Assembly (NCBI RefSeq): GCF_002278135.3
Contig: NZ_CP029425.2
Coordinates: 5,370,001-5,434,000 of the forward strand
From: Bradyrhizobium ottawaense
Lineage (GTDB): Bacteria; Pseudomonadota; Alphaproteobacteria; Rhizobiales; Xanthobacteraceae
Direction of reading: 5' to 3'
DNA length: 64,000 nucleotides
In this document: piece after piece, positions 8,800-16,393 of the stretch
Position numbering within the stretch: position 1 is the first letter of the stretch
Layout of the letters: every line of letters starts with the position of its first letter
Made by a program: the position numbers and the translations under genes
Notes under the pieces: model-generated
Database searches by the model: none
What the model was told of the DNA's origin: nothing
The model's input: only the letters and a program-made list of their open reading frames with translations

Positions 8800-11742
8800 T
8801 CAAGCCGCGACGATCTGACAAAGCGTGACCTTCGGCTCCTGCATGCCCGTCGCCGGGTCGTAGCCGTAGCTCGTGATGGTGTTGGCGCTCTCACCGAGCA
8901 CGATCGGGTCGGTGCCGGCCGGATAGTTCTTGCGCAGGTCGGCGCCGCCCAGCCAGCCGCCGAAGTGGAACGGCATCCAGGCCACGCCCTTGCCGACACG
9001 CTCCGTAACCAGCGCCTTCATCCGGGCGCGCGAATTGTTTTCGGCGCCGCTCACCCAGACCCAGCCGCCGTCCTTGATGCCGCGATCGGCGGCATCGGCG
9101 ACGCTGATCTCGATGAACATGTCCTGCTGCAATTCCGCGAGCCAGGGATTGGTGCGCGTCTCCTCCCCGCCCCCCTCATACTCCACCAGCCGCCCCGAGG
9201 AGAGGATGAGCGGAAACTGCTTTGCGATCCCCTTTTCGACCGCCGCCTTCTGCACGGAGAAGCCGATATTGGGCAGACGGAACTGCTTGGCGTCAGGCAG
9301 GGTCGGATACTTCTCCACCAGGTCGACGCGCGGCGTATAGATCGGTTCACGATGCACCGGAATCGGGTCCGGCAGACCGAACGCGTTCATGCGCGCCTTG
9401 CCGTTGCCGAAGGGCACGCAGCCGTGCTTCAGCGCGACGCGCTGGATGCCGCCTGAGAGGTCGAGTGCCCAGGATACGGCATCCGGATTAGCCGCGTTGA
9501 CCTTCTGGATCGTCGCCATTTCAGCCTCGGTGAGATCCTTGTCCCAGCCGAGCTTCTTCAGGCTTGCCAGCGTGAACTCGGGGTAGCCGTCCTCGATCTC
9601 CGACCCCTTGGAAAAGGATTTGTCGGCAAGCAGGCTCACCTTCCGCGTCGTGCCGTCCGGCAGTTTTTCCTCGCGCTCGATGCCGAAGCGTGGGCGGAAA
9701 GCGCCGCCGCCGTCCATGACATGCAAATTGTTGTTGTAGAGCAGCGGCGAGCCGGGATGTTTCACCTCCGGCGAGCCCCAACACGGCCAAGGCAGGCCGT
9801 AATAGTCGCCGCCGACCTCCGGATCGTCCTTCGGCGCGCGCATCGTCACCAGATCGAATTTGTTCTGGTTCTTCATATGCGCCTTGATGCGCTCCGGCGA
9901 CTGGCCGCAATAGCCGGTCGACCAGCTTCCGCGGTTGATCTCGCGGAGCACGTCCTCCGCGAGCGGAAGGTTGTTCTCGACCTTGATGTTCTTGAACATC
10001 TTGTCGGCGAATCCGAACTTCTTCGCCATCAGGTAGATGACCTCGAGATCGTCCTTGGATTCGAAGATCGGCTTGACGATCTGCTCGCCCCACTGCATCG
10101 AGCGGTTGGAGGCGACGCGCGATCCCGAGCATTCGAATTGCGTGGCGACAGGCAGGATATAGACGCCGTCCTTCCGTCCGGCCTCGACCGCGAGCGACGC
10201 CCAGGTGGTCGGGTGCGGATCCGCGATCACCAGCAGGTCCAGTGCCTTCAAACCCTTCATCGATTCCGGAATGCGGGTGATGCTGTTGCTGGCGTGGCCT
10301 TGCACGAATACGGCCTTGACGTTGTCCTTCTGTGCAACGTCGGCCTTCGGCAACAGCGCAGCATCGAACCATCGCGTCAGCGGGATGCCTGGGGTCTCCA
10401 TCTGCTTCTTCTCGTCGAAGCGGGAGACCAGGTACTCGTAGTCGACCTCCCAGACCCGCGACCAGTGCTTCCAGGCGCCTTCCGCAAGGCCGTAATAGAA
10501 CGGCAGGGTCACGATATCGAGGCCAACGTCGGTTGCGCCTTGCACGTTGTCATGGCCGCGCAGGATGTTGGCACCGGCGCCCGCCTTGCCGACATTGCCG
10601 GTCATCAGCAGCGCGATGCAGCTCGCCCGCACATTGGCCGTGCCGACGGTGTGCTGGGTCTGCCCCATGCACCAGATGATGGTCGCGGGCTTCACGGTCG
10701 CGAACATCTTGGCGACGCGTTCGAGCTGCGCAGCGGGCACGCCGGTGACGCGTTCGACCTCCTGCGGATTCCACTTCTCGACCTCCTTGCGCAAATCGTC
10801 GAAACCGTAGACGCGCGAGGCGATGAACTCCTTGTCCTCCCAGCCGTTCTTCAGGATGTGCCACATCATGCCGTAGAGCACGGGAATGTCCGTGCCGGGA
10901 CGGATCCGAACATATTCGGTGGCATGGGCCGCGGTGCGGGTCAGGCGCGGATCGAAGACGATGAAGTTCGCCTTGTTGAGCTCCTTCGATTCCAGGAGAT
11001 GCTGCATGCTGACGGGATGCGCCTCCGCGGCATTGCTACCGATGAACAGCATCGTCTTGGAGTTGCGCATGTCGTTGATGCTGTTGGTCATGGCACCGTA
11101 GCCCCAGGTATTGGCGACGCCCGTGACCGTGGTGGAATGGCAGATACGCGCCTGGTGGTCGGTGTTGTTGGTCCCCCAGAACGCGCCGAGCTTGCGGAAC
11201 AGATAGGAGCCCTCGTTCGTCATCTTGGCGGAACCGAGCCAGTAGACGGAATCGCTGCCCGATTTTTCGCGAACCTGTAAGAGCAAGTCGCCGATCTCGT
11301 TCACCGCGGTGTCCCAGGACACGCGCGTCCATTGGCCGTTCACAAGCTTCATCGGATAGCGCAACCGCCGATCACTGTGCACGAGCTCGCGTACGGAGGC
11401 ACCTTTCGCACAATGTGAGCCGCGGTTGATCGGCGAATCCCAGCTCGGCTCCTGGCCGATCCAGACGCCGTTGAGCACTTCCGCGGTCACCGTGCATCCG
11501 ACGGCGCAATGAGTGCAGATGCTCTTCTTGACGACGGCCCCGGCCGCGAGCGGTCCGGCCACCGCGGCTTCCGCCTTGCGCACACTGCCGATCGGCATGG
11601 TGCTGAGTGCCGCAAGCGCGCCGCCGGCAAGGCCGGACCTGCGCAGGAAGGAACGGCGATCCAGACCGCCGGCCTGACCCGCAAGGGATTCAGCGACGGA
11701 GCCGCGACGATCGGAACGCTGGTGTGTTCGCTTGATAAGCAC
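8800..11742 (-). CDS. fdoG: Formate dehydrogenase alpha subunit, molybdopterin, Cys-type
   Basis: The catalytic subunit, oxidising formate to CO2. A Tat signal is visible at the N-terminus (LDRRSFLRRSGLAGG, about residues 28-42), so it is exported folded. One [4Fe-4S] cluster is bound by C76, C79, C83 and C111 (CTHCAVGC, then GSHCAKG). The molybdenum ligand position is C201 followed by H202 (RICHSTTV), where the E. coli enzymes use selenocysteine, so no SECIS element is needed. The rest is a DMSO-reductase-family fold ending in a molybdopterin dinucleotide-binding domain. It is preceded by a small Tat-target gene and a TorD-type chaperone gene, and followed by fdoH and fdoI. Confidence 0.95.
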   Translation of the reverse strand: MLIKRTHQRSDRRGSVAESLAGQAGGLDRRSFLRRSGLAGGALAALSTMPIGSVRKAEAAVAGPLAAGAVVKKSICTHCAVGCTVTAEVLNGVWIGQEPSWDSPINRGSHCAKGASVRELVHSDRRLRYPMKLVNGQWTRVSWDTAVNEIGDLLLQVREKSGSDSVYWLGSAKMTNEGSYLFRKLGAFWGTNNTDHQARICHSTTVTGVANTWGYGAMTNSINDMRNSKTMLFIGSNAAEAHPVSMQHLLESKELNKANFIVFDPRLTRTAAHATEYVRIRPGTDIPVLYGMMWHILKNGWEDKEFIASRVYGFDDLRKEVEKWNPQEVERVTGVPAAQLERVAKMFATVKPATIIWCMGQTQHTVGTANVRASCIALLMTGNVGKAGAGANILRGHDNVQGATDVGLDIVTLPFYYGLAEGAWKHWSRVWEVDYEYLVSRFDEKKQMETPGIPLTRWFDAALLPKADVAQKDNVKAVFVQGHASNSITRIPESMKGLKALDLLVIADPHPTTWASLAVEAGRKDGVYILPVATQFECSGSRVASNRSMQWGEQIVKPIFESKDDLEVIYLMAKKFGFADKMFKNIKVENNLPLAEDVLREINRGSWSTGYCGQSPERIKAHMKNQNKFDLVTMRAPKDDPEVGGDYYGLPWPCWGSPEVKHPGSPLLYNNNLHVMDGGGAFRPRFGIEREEKLPDGTTRKVSLLADKSFSKGSEIEDGYPEFTLASLKKLGWDKDLTEAEMATIQKVNAANPDAVSWALDLSGGIQRVALKHGCVPFGNGKARMNAFGLPDPIPVHREPIYTPRVDLVEKYPTLPDAKQFRLPNIGFSVQKAAVEKGIAKQFPLILSSGRLVEYEGGGEETRTNPWLAELQQDMFIEISVADAADRGIKDGGWVWVSGAENNSRARMKALVTERVGKGVAWMPFHFGGWLGGADLRKNYPAGTDPIVLGESANTITSYGYDPATGMQEPKVTLCQIVAA

Positions 11743-11754
11743 GGGAAGCCTCCC

Positions 11755-11964
11755 TCAAGCCGGATAGCGATTGACGCGGTAATAGGTTTTTACGTGGTCG
11801 GATTCCTTGTAGCGCGCCTTGCGCTTCTCATCGTTGTTCTCGCTGTCGGCTTGTGCCGGCCCGACCAGCGGTGTCGCGAGCGTCGCGCCGGCGCCGACCG
11901 TGCCGATGCCGACCTTGCGCAGGAAATCGCGGCGTCCCACCTTGGCTTTCGTCTCGTCACTCAT
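11755..11964 (-). CDS. Formate dehydrogenase region Tat-target peptide
   Basis: A 69-residue protein that is almost entirely a Tat signal (VGRRDFLRKVGIGTVGAGAT) plus a short charged tail ending YYRVNRYPA. It matches the family known as the formate dehydrogenase region Tat target, which occurs directly upstream of fdoG-type genes. Its role is not established; it may be a small exported subunit or an assembly aid. The ATG at 11964 lies 29 bp after the stop of the chaperone gene, and fdoG starts 12 bp downstream, so it is part of the operon. Confidence 0.85.
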   Translation of the reverse strand: MSDETKAKVGRRDFLRKVGIGTVGAGATLATPLVGPAQADSENNDEKRKARYKESDHVKTYYRVNRYPA

Positions 11965-11993
11965 CGCATCTCTCCCGCACCGACGCGCGTCGG

Positions 11994-12773
11994 TCAGTTG
12001 GCGAATGTGAATGCTTCCGTCTCGATCTCGATAAAGGCACGGCCGAGCGCCCCCACGACCCGATAGAATCGGGCGTTGTCGGTGCTTTCCATGTCGGCGA
12101 ACAGCCGCCCGATCCAGGGCGACACGTGTTTTTCAAAAAAGGCGCGTTGAGCCTCCGGCGAGGCGTCGAGGCTGCCGTCGGCAAAGCCCGACATGATCTC
12201 GCAGAGGATGGCGGCGTGATCCTCGGGCTCGGAATTGTTGGCGACCCGCTCGATGCCGAGCGCGGCCATATCCGCGCGCAGCCGTGACAACGGCCGCTCG
12301 TTGAGGAAGCCGGTGAGGTAGTACGAGGCATAGGGCAGCAATTCCCCGCGGCCGAGCCCGACGAACAGGTCGAAATATTCGCGCTCGGCTTTCGCCGCGA
12401 CAGCGCTTGAGGCCGCCTCAGCCAGCGCAACATGCGCGCGCCCGAGCGGCGTCGCGTCGCCCGTCAACATGGAAAGCTGGTCGAGCAATCGTCGCGACGG
12501 TGGCGCAGATAGAAGCGTTGCCAGAAGCGCGTATTCCTGCGCGCGCGCCGCATCGACGGGATCGAGTGGTTCTGCGGAGAAGGCCTGTTCGCTGTAGAGA
12601 TCGGGCCGCAGATCGTTGCGAGCTACGCCGGTGGCGGCTTCGACTGCAACCACCCGTTGTGCGGGTACCTTGGTCCAGTTCGAGACGGATGGCTGGCTGA
12701 TGCCGATTTTGCGCGCAAGCTCGGCTATGCCGCCCGCGGCATCGATCGCGCGATCAAGACCGTCATCCCGCAC
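11994..12773 (-). CDS. TorD-family redox chaperone with N-terminal YdaS/Cro-type DNA-binding domain
   Basis: A fusion. Residues about 8-62 are a YdaS/Cro-like helix-turn-helix (AGGIAELARKIGISQPSVSN, then ATGVARNDLRPDLY). Residues about 80-255 are a TorD/DmsD-type chaperone with its core (EREYFDLFVGLGRGELLPYA). TorD proteins bind the Tat signal of a molybdoenzyme and hold it back until the cofactor is in place; here the client is most likely FdoG, and possibly the small Tat-target protein. The GTG start at 12773 is secured by a GGGAGG five bases upstream and by a stop shortly before. It is the first gene of the fdo operon. The DNA-binding half could let the chaperone report unfolded client to transcription; that is inference. 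Confidence 0.85.
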   Translation of the reverse strand: MRDDGLDRAIDAAGGIAELARKIGISQPSVSNWTKVPAQRVVAVEAATGVARNDLRPDLYSEQAFSAEPLDPVDAARAQEYALLATLLSAPPSRRLLDQLSMLTGDATPLGRAHVALAEAASSAVAAKAEREYFDLFVGLGRGELLPYASYYLTGFLNERPLSRLRADMAALGIERVANNSEPEDHAAILCEIMSGFADGSLDASPEAQRAFFEKHVSPWIGRLFADMESTDNARFYRVVGALGRAFIEIETEAFTFAN

Positions 12774-12885
12774 GTGGACCTCCCATCCGAGTCCCGTCTG
12801 CCTAGTCCCACCTGCTCGATTATTCTTTTGTTACAAAGCAGTATGGAGGGTAGTCCTGGTTCCACGGACGGTCAATCGCTTGGCC

Positions 12886-12900
12886 ATAGCCGGAGGCTAT
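12886..12900 (-). terminator. Hairpin after the DUF3306 gene
   Basis: ATAGCC-GGA-GGCTAT forms a perfect 6-bp stem 19 bp beyond the DUF3306 stop. There is no T-run, so it is at best a weak or Rho-assisted terminator between the accessory operon and the fdo operon. Confidence 0.35.
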
Positions 12901-12918
12901 AGCCTTTCGTCGCGCTGC

Positions 12919-13554
12919 TCAGGACGGCAGTGCACCACCATGCGTGCGCGGCATGACGGGCTCGGCAAAATCCGCGTTTCTCTCCGCCACGATCGGTTGC
13001 GCTGCAACAGGGGCTGTTGGCAGTTCCGGCGCATTCGCCTGCTCAGGAGCCTCGAGGGCAGCGCTCGTGTCGGCTTGATGCAATTCCTCCGAAGAATCCG
13101 CTGATTCACCAAGCGCATCGGGCAATGACTCTGCCACTTCGCGCACACCGCCAATGACGCGATCGACGAGAGCCGCCAGTTCTTCCGAGGTACAATCCAG
13201 CGGTCCAAATCCCGGCATTGCGGTCGGGTCGTTGAAATCCCATGCGTTCTCCGCAAGCCCGACGAAGTCGCGGATGGCAGGATCGGCGACCCAAGCGCGG
13301 CGAAGGGCCGCACGGCTCAACTCCTGTGGAATACCCTTGCGCAGGAACGCGGTGACGTCGGTCGCAGCGTTGATCTCGTCGATCGATGGCAGGCTTGAGA
13401 GGTCGAACTCGCTCTCGCCGTCCTTCGCAACGTCCTTTGCACCATCCTTGGCCTCGGGCGGCGGCGCGGGCTGCGCCTCGGCAGGCTTCGCCGGCTCTGG
13501 TCGCGACTCGCGCTTGCGGCGGGACCAACGCGCAAGGAACTCTTCCTCGCTCAT
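12919..13554 (-). CDS. DUF3306 domain protein
   Basis: A 211-residue protein matching DUF3306, a family that almost always sits next to DUF3305 in formate dehydrogenase loci. It begins MSEEEFLARWSRRKRESR, followed by a Pro/Ala/Lys-rich linker. The conserved core is at about residues 50-120 (LPSIDEINAATDVTAFL, RRAWVADPAIRDFVGLAENA, NDPTAMPGFG). The C-terminal 80 residues are Ala/Glu/Pro-rich and probably disordered. It is the last of five genes joined by 4-nt overlaps (its ATG overlaps the TGA of DUF3305). Function is unknown; assembly or maturation of formate dehydrogenase is suggested by context only. Confidence 0.85.
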   Translation of the reverse strand: MSEEEFLARWSRRKRESRPEPAKPAEAQPAPPPEAKDGAKDVAKDGESEFDLSSLPSIDEINAATDVTAFLRKGIPQELSRAALRRAWVADPAIRDFVGLAENAWDFNDPTAMPGFGPLDCTSEELAALVDRVIGGVREVAESLPDALGESADSSEELHQADTSAALEAPEQANAPELPTAPVAAQPIVAERNADFAEPVMPRTHGGALPS

Positions 13555-14066
13555 TCCTGTCCGCCTTCATGTTCGCGCCGGGCGAGCGCCTCGGGGTCAG
13601 CCCGGCGCCGCTTGCGCTTGACGAATTCCCGCTCAACATGGTGCTCGACAATGAAGCTTTCAATCGCCTCCCTCAGCACCTCCGGCATCGGCACCGCCTC
13701 GACGAGATTGTCGGCAGCCTCGGTAAAGCCCTCGCCTTCCGAGGGATCGGCGGTAACGGTCGTGACGACATAGGGCCACACGCCTTCCGAAGGGGACAGC
13801 ACGGTCCAGATGCTCGGACTGCCGGAGGCGAGATTGTCGCGATAGCGCGCCGTCTCGGAGGGATAAAGATCCACGGTCGCGCTTCCGGCATAGAACAGCG
13901 TCGTGCCGTCCTGCTCGCGAAGCACGGTCCAGGGTCTCATGGCGGGCTCGTCCGGCAGGATGGCGACGCCACGCCAGATGAAATCGACCCAAGGGGAGTC
14001 GGCCTTGCGCCGCTCGACCACGACACCGACCGGAATCGACAGCAATGGCAGCGCCGCGGGGCTCAT
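13551..14066 (-). CDS. DUF3305 domain protein
   Basis: 171 residues of the DUF3305 family. The start is the ATG at 14066 (MSPAALPLLSIPVGVVVERR); the longer frame to 14480 is a shadow of the upstream gene. The family core includes WVDFIWRGVAILP and a region that reads as a small beta-rich domain, ending in a basic tail (VKRKRRRADPEALARRE). Its ATG overlaps the stop of the DUF6352 gene and its stop overlaps the start of the DUF3306 gene, both as ATGA. It shares the formate dehydrogenase context of its neighbours; the biochemical role is not known. Confidence 0.85.
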   Translation of the reverse strand: MSPAALPLLSIPVGVVVERRKADSPWVDFIWRGVAILPDEPAMRPWTVLREQDGTTLFYAGSATVDLYPSETARYRDNLASGSPSIWTVLSPSEGVWPYVVTTVTADPSEGEGFTEAADNLVEAVPMPEVLREAIESFIVEHHVEREFVKRKRRRADPEALARREHEGGQE

Positions 14067-15070
14067 GTCACCATCTCCAGACGTTTGACCGGCAAGCCTG
14101 TCAGCAGATTCTGGGGCTTCATGCGCAGTTTTTGATCCGCCGACATCGACAGGATCAGGTAGACCGGCTCGTCCTCGACATCGTCGAGCGCGAGCATTGA
14201 ATCGACGAAGGTGAGGCGGAAGAGCGCGAGCACACGCTCGGCGCTGGGCCCGTCGAGGTCCTCGCCGTGCCAGAGACGATCGCCGAGCCTTGTGGCATCG
14301 GCATCGAGCCCGACATACCAGGTGAGCTTTGCGTCCTGCAGTGCGCGCAGCGGTTCGATCGTGACGTCCAAACCGAGCAGATGAGAGAGCCAGCGCCTCA
14401 TCACCTGCGCCAGGGCGGTCGGCCCCAAGCCGTCGGCCGTGAGGTCGAAGGCCATGTCGAACTGGTCGCTGCGCTGCCAATAGGCAGCAACATTCTCCGC
14501 GTTCAAGACATCGACCACCGCATCGGTTGTGGCGCCCAGCATCGACATCAGCGATAGCACCGGAGTTGGGCTAATTCCGCCGACAATCTCCTCGTCGCCG
14601 AGCAGCAGGGCCTGCTCATGCGGCAGAATCCGCTGGGCCCGGAAGAACAGTTCGGCCGCGCGCAGCACGAACGGATCGTCGCAACCGTCGAGCGCATTGC
14701 GCAGGATGACGTGCACGAGCTGATTGACGAACAGCGGCGGCAGATCGTTCGCGCCTGCGCGCACCGTTGCAAGATAAGCAGCTTCGAGCGTCGGATGCCG
14801 CAACAGGAGATCGCGAAAGGCCAGCACGAACTGCCAGTTCTCCCGGGCGTCGGGATCGGCAATACCGGCGATTTCGCCGGCGCTGACCGGTTGGCGCGGA
14901 TCGGAGAGCAATTCCCGGTGCAGCCGGCGTTCGACCTGACACGCATCCTCCGGCGGCATCAGTTCGGGACGGGCAAAATAGGCCTTGAGGAATTCGTCGG
15001 TAACGCGGAGCCCGCCGCCCTCGTCGCGATCGAGCAGATGATGGCCGCAGGCAATCCAGAAATCGTTCAT
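14063..15070 (-). CDS. DUF6352 family protein of the formate dehydrogenase locus
   Basis: A 335-residue, mostly helical, soluble protein with no signal peptide. It begins MNDFWIACGHHLLDRDEGG. It fits the DUF6352 family seen in alphaproteobacterial formate dehydrogenase loci; I see no catalytic signature. Notable segments are LPPLFVNQLVHVILRNALDG and the C-terminal ILSMSADQKLRMKPQNLLTG. Both ends overlap the neighbouring genes by four bases (ATGA at 15067-15070 and at 14063-14066), so it is made in step with DUF6505 and DUF3305. A role in enzyme assembly is inferred from context. Confidence 0.75.
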   Translation of the reverse strand: MNDFWIACGHHLLDRDEGGGLRVTDEFLKAYFARPELMPPEDACQVERRLHRELLSDPRQPVSAGEIAGIADPDARENWQFVLAFRDLLLRHPTLEAAYLATVRAGANDLPPLFVNQLVHVILRNALDGCDDPFVLRAAELFFRAQRILPHEQALLLGDEEIVGGISPTPVLSLMSMLGATTDAVVDVLNAENVAAYWQRSDQFDMAFDLTADGLGPTALAQVMRRWLSHLLGLDVTIEPLRALQDAKLTWYVGLDADATRLGDRLWHGEDLDGPSAERVLALFRLTFVDSMLALDDVEDEPVYLILSMSADQKLRMKPQNLLTGLPVKRLEMVT

Positions 15071-15606
15071 CTGGCAGTTGGCCTCCGGCCCAGATCCACA
15101 AGCTTGAGATTGCCGTCAGGCTCGATGTCGTCCTCCATTTCCATGAACGAGAACGCCTTGCCGTGCCCCTGCCCTTCGCGCAGTTGCAGTCGGCGGAAGG
15201 ACTCGCGGACCTCGCCGTCGCTTACGGCCCGGTGCACCGCAACAAGGGAGCTGATCGGATGGCTGCAGAGCGACTGCGAAAACGCCACCTCCTCTTCTGC
15301 GGCGCTCTTCGCTGTCGCCATATCCGGCGCGCCGAAACGATCGACCAGTTGCCCGGCAAGGAGATCGACCAGGTTGCGGTAATCGTCCTCGGTGGCCGGA
15401 ACGATCTGCGCCAGCGTCGACCAGCCCCAGGACTGCACCCCGAGGAAACCGCCGCGGAAGGCCGCGCGCGCCTTGCCCTCGAGCTTCGCAGGATCGCAAT
15501 CCCAAAAGCGGAAAACGCCGGAGACGGCCCATTCGCCCGGCTCTGCCGCCACGTCAAACACGAATGTGTCGGAGGGATCGAGCGCGATGGTACGCAGGAG
15601 CTTCAC
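15067..15606 (-). CDS. DUF6505 family protein of the formate dehydrogenase locus
   Basis: 179 residues, beginning at a GTG (VKLLRTIALDPSDTFVFDVA) that overlaps the stop of the upstream ligase-like gene (GTGA). It fits DUF6505, a family known only by its location. The sequence has a conserved-looking Trp-rich stretch (EWAVSGVFRFWDCDP, FLGVQSWGWSTLAQI) and a helical C-terminal half. There is no signal peptide and there are no metal-binding cysteine motifs. The fixed gene order with the biotin/lipoate-ligase-like gene suggests the two proteins act together, perhaps on the formate dehydrogenase, but nothing in the sequence shows the reaction. Confidence 0.75.
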   Translation of the reverse strand: MKLLRTIALDPSDTFVFDVAAEPGEWAVSGVFRFWDCDPAKLEGKARAAFRGGFLGVQSWGWSTLAQIVPATEDDYRNLVDLLAGQLVDRFGAPDMATAKSAAEEEVAFSQSLCSHPISSLVAVHRAVSDGEVRESFRRLQLREGQGHGKAFSFMEMEDDIEPDGNLKLVDLGRRPTAR

Positions 15607-16325
15607 AGCCGCGGCCCCCCGAGTGCCGGATCGAGCCAGGATGGGGTCGCAAGCGCCTGGACGAGGTCGCCACGCTCGATCGCGCCCGCCCCAACCCGGC
15701 GCGTCAGCAGATCGCCGAGATCGTCGATGCGCCGCACGGTCTGTCGCTCGCGCGGCATACGCGAGACATAATCGCGCGCGACACCGTCAAAACCGTCTGC
15801 CTGCCAGCCGTCAATCACCAGCATCAGGTGCCGGGCAAAGCTCTCTGTCAATTGCTCGGCGCCGGCCTCACCAAACCCTTCCTGGTCGAGCGCCGAGGCA
15901 AGCGGGTGAACGCCCGGCTCGTCGTCGTCCATGGCAACCGTCCGGATCATGGCGCCAAACACCAGCCATGGCGGCGGTGTGTCTTCGTCGGCGTCGCGTG
16001 GCCATCCCAACCGTCCGCCGCCGACCAATCCCCCGTCGACCCTGACCGCGTCAGGCCAATCGATGGTGATCGGCTTGCTCGGCGGCGCATAGGCGCGCAG
16101 CGCATCGGTGAGTGCGACCATGCCGGCGTAGAACGCGCGACGCGCGCTGCACAGAGGCTCTCGGGGCTCAAGGACCACGGCAAACTCAGCAAGATCGAAG
16201 CGGCCGACATAGACCAATGTGCCCGCACCACTCTCCGGTGCAATGCGGCATGCATGGGCAAAAGCATCGCCACTCTCGCGCAGCCGCACCAAGGTGAACG
16301 GCGGCGGCAGGCGGATCGGTTCCAC
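15603..16325 (-). CDS. Biotin/lipoate protein ligase family protein
   Basis: A 240-residue protein of the divergent biotin/lipoate A/B ligase family found in formate dehydrogenase loci. Family features are the ADPsugar-like start PIRLPPPFTLVRLRESGDAF, the segment AFYAGMVALTDALRAYAPPS, then ITIDWPDAVRVDGGLVGGGR, which corresponds to the K-W-P-N-D loop and Gly-rich motif of BirA/LplA, although the loop lysine appears replaced. It is the first gene of five overlapping genes. The GTG at 16325 lacks a strong ribosome binding site; the frame remains open further upstream without an ATG. No lipoylated or biotinylated protein is encoded nearby, so the acceptor is unknown. Confidence 0.75.
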   Translation of the reverse strand: MEPIRLPPPFTLVRLRESGDAFAHACRIAPESGAGTLVYVGRFDLAEFAVVLEPREPLCSARRAFYAGMVALTDALRAYAPPSKPITIDWPDAVRVDGGLVGGGRLGWPRDADEDTPPPWLVFGAMIRTVAMDDDEPGVHPLASALDQEGFGEAGAEQLTESFARHLMLVIDGWQADGFDGVARDYVSRMPRERQTVRRIDDLGDLLTRRVGAGAIERGDLVQALATPSWLDPALGGPRL

Positions 16326-16393
16326 CGGGGAAACGTGGCTGACTGGGGTCGACGGCAGGCCGTCCTCCGCTTTCCTTTTCTTCCCGATGGATA

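Noticed and set aside
9721..11280. 519-codon plus-strand open frame
   Set aside because: It lies wholly antisense to fdoG, has low-complexity His/Arg/Asp-rich content and matches no family; a high-GC shadow.
8800..11742. Selenocysteine in formate dehydrogenase
   Set aside because: The active-site codon encodes cysteine (RICHSTTV), with no in-frame TGA.
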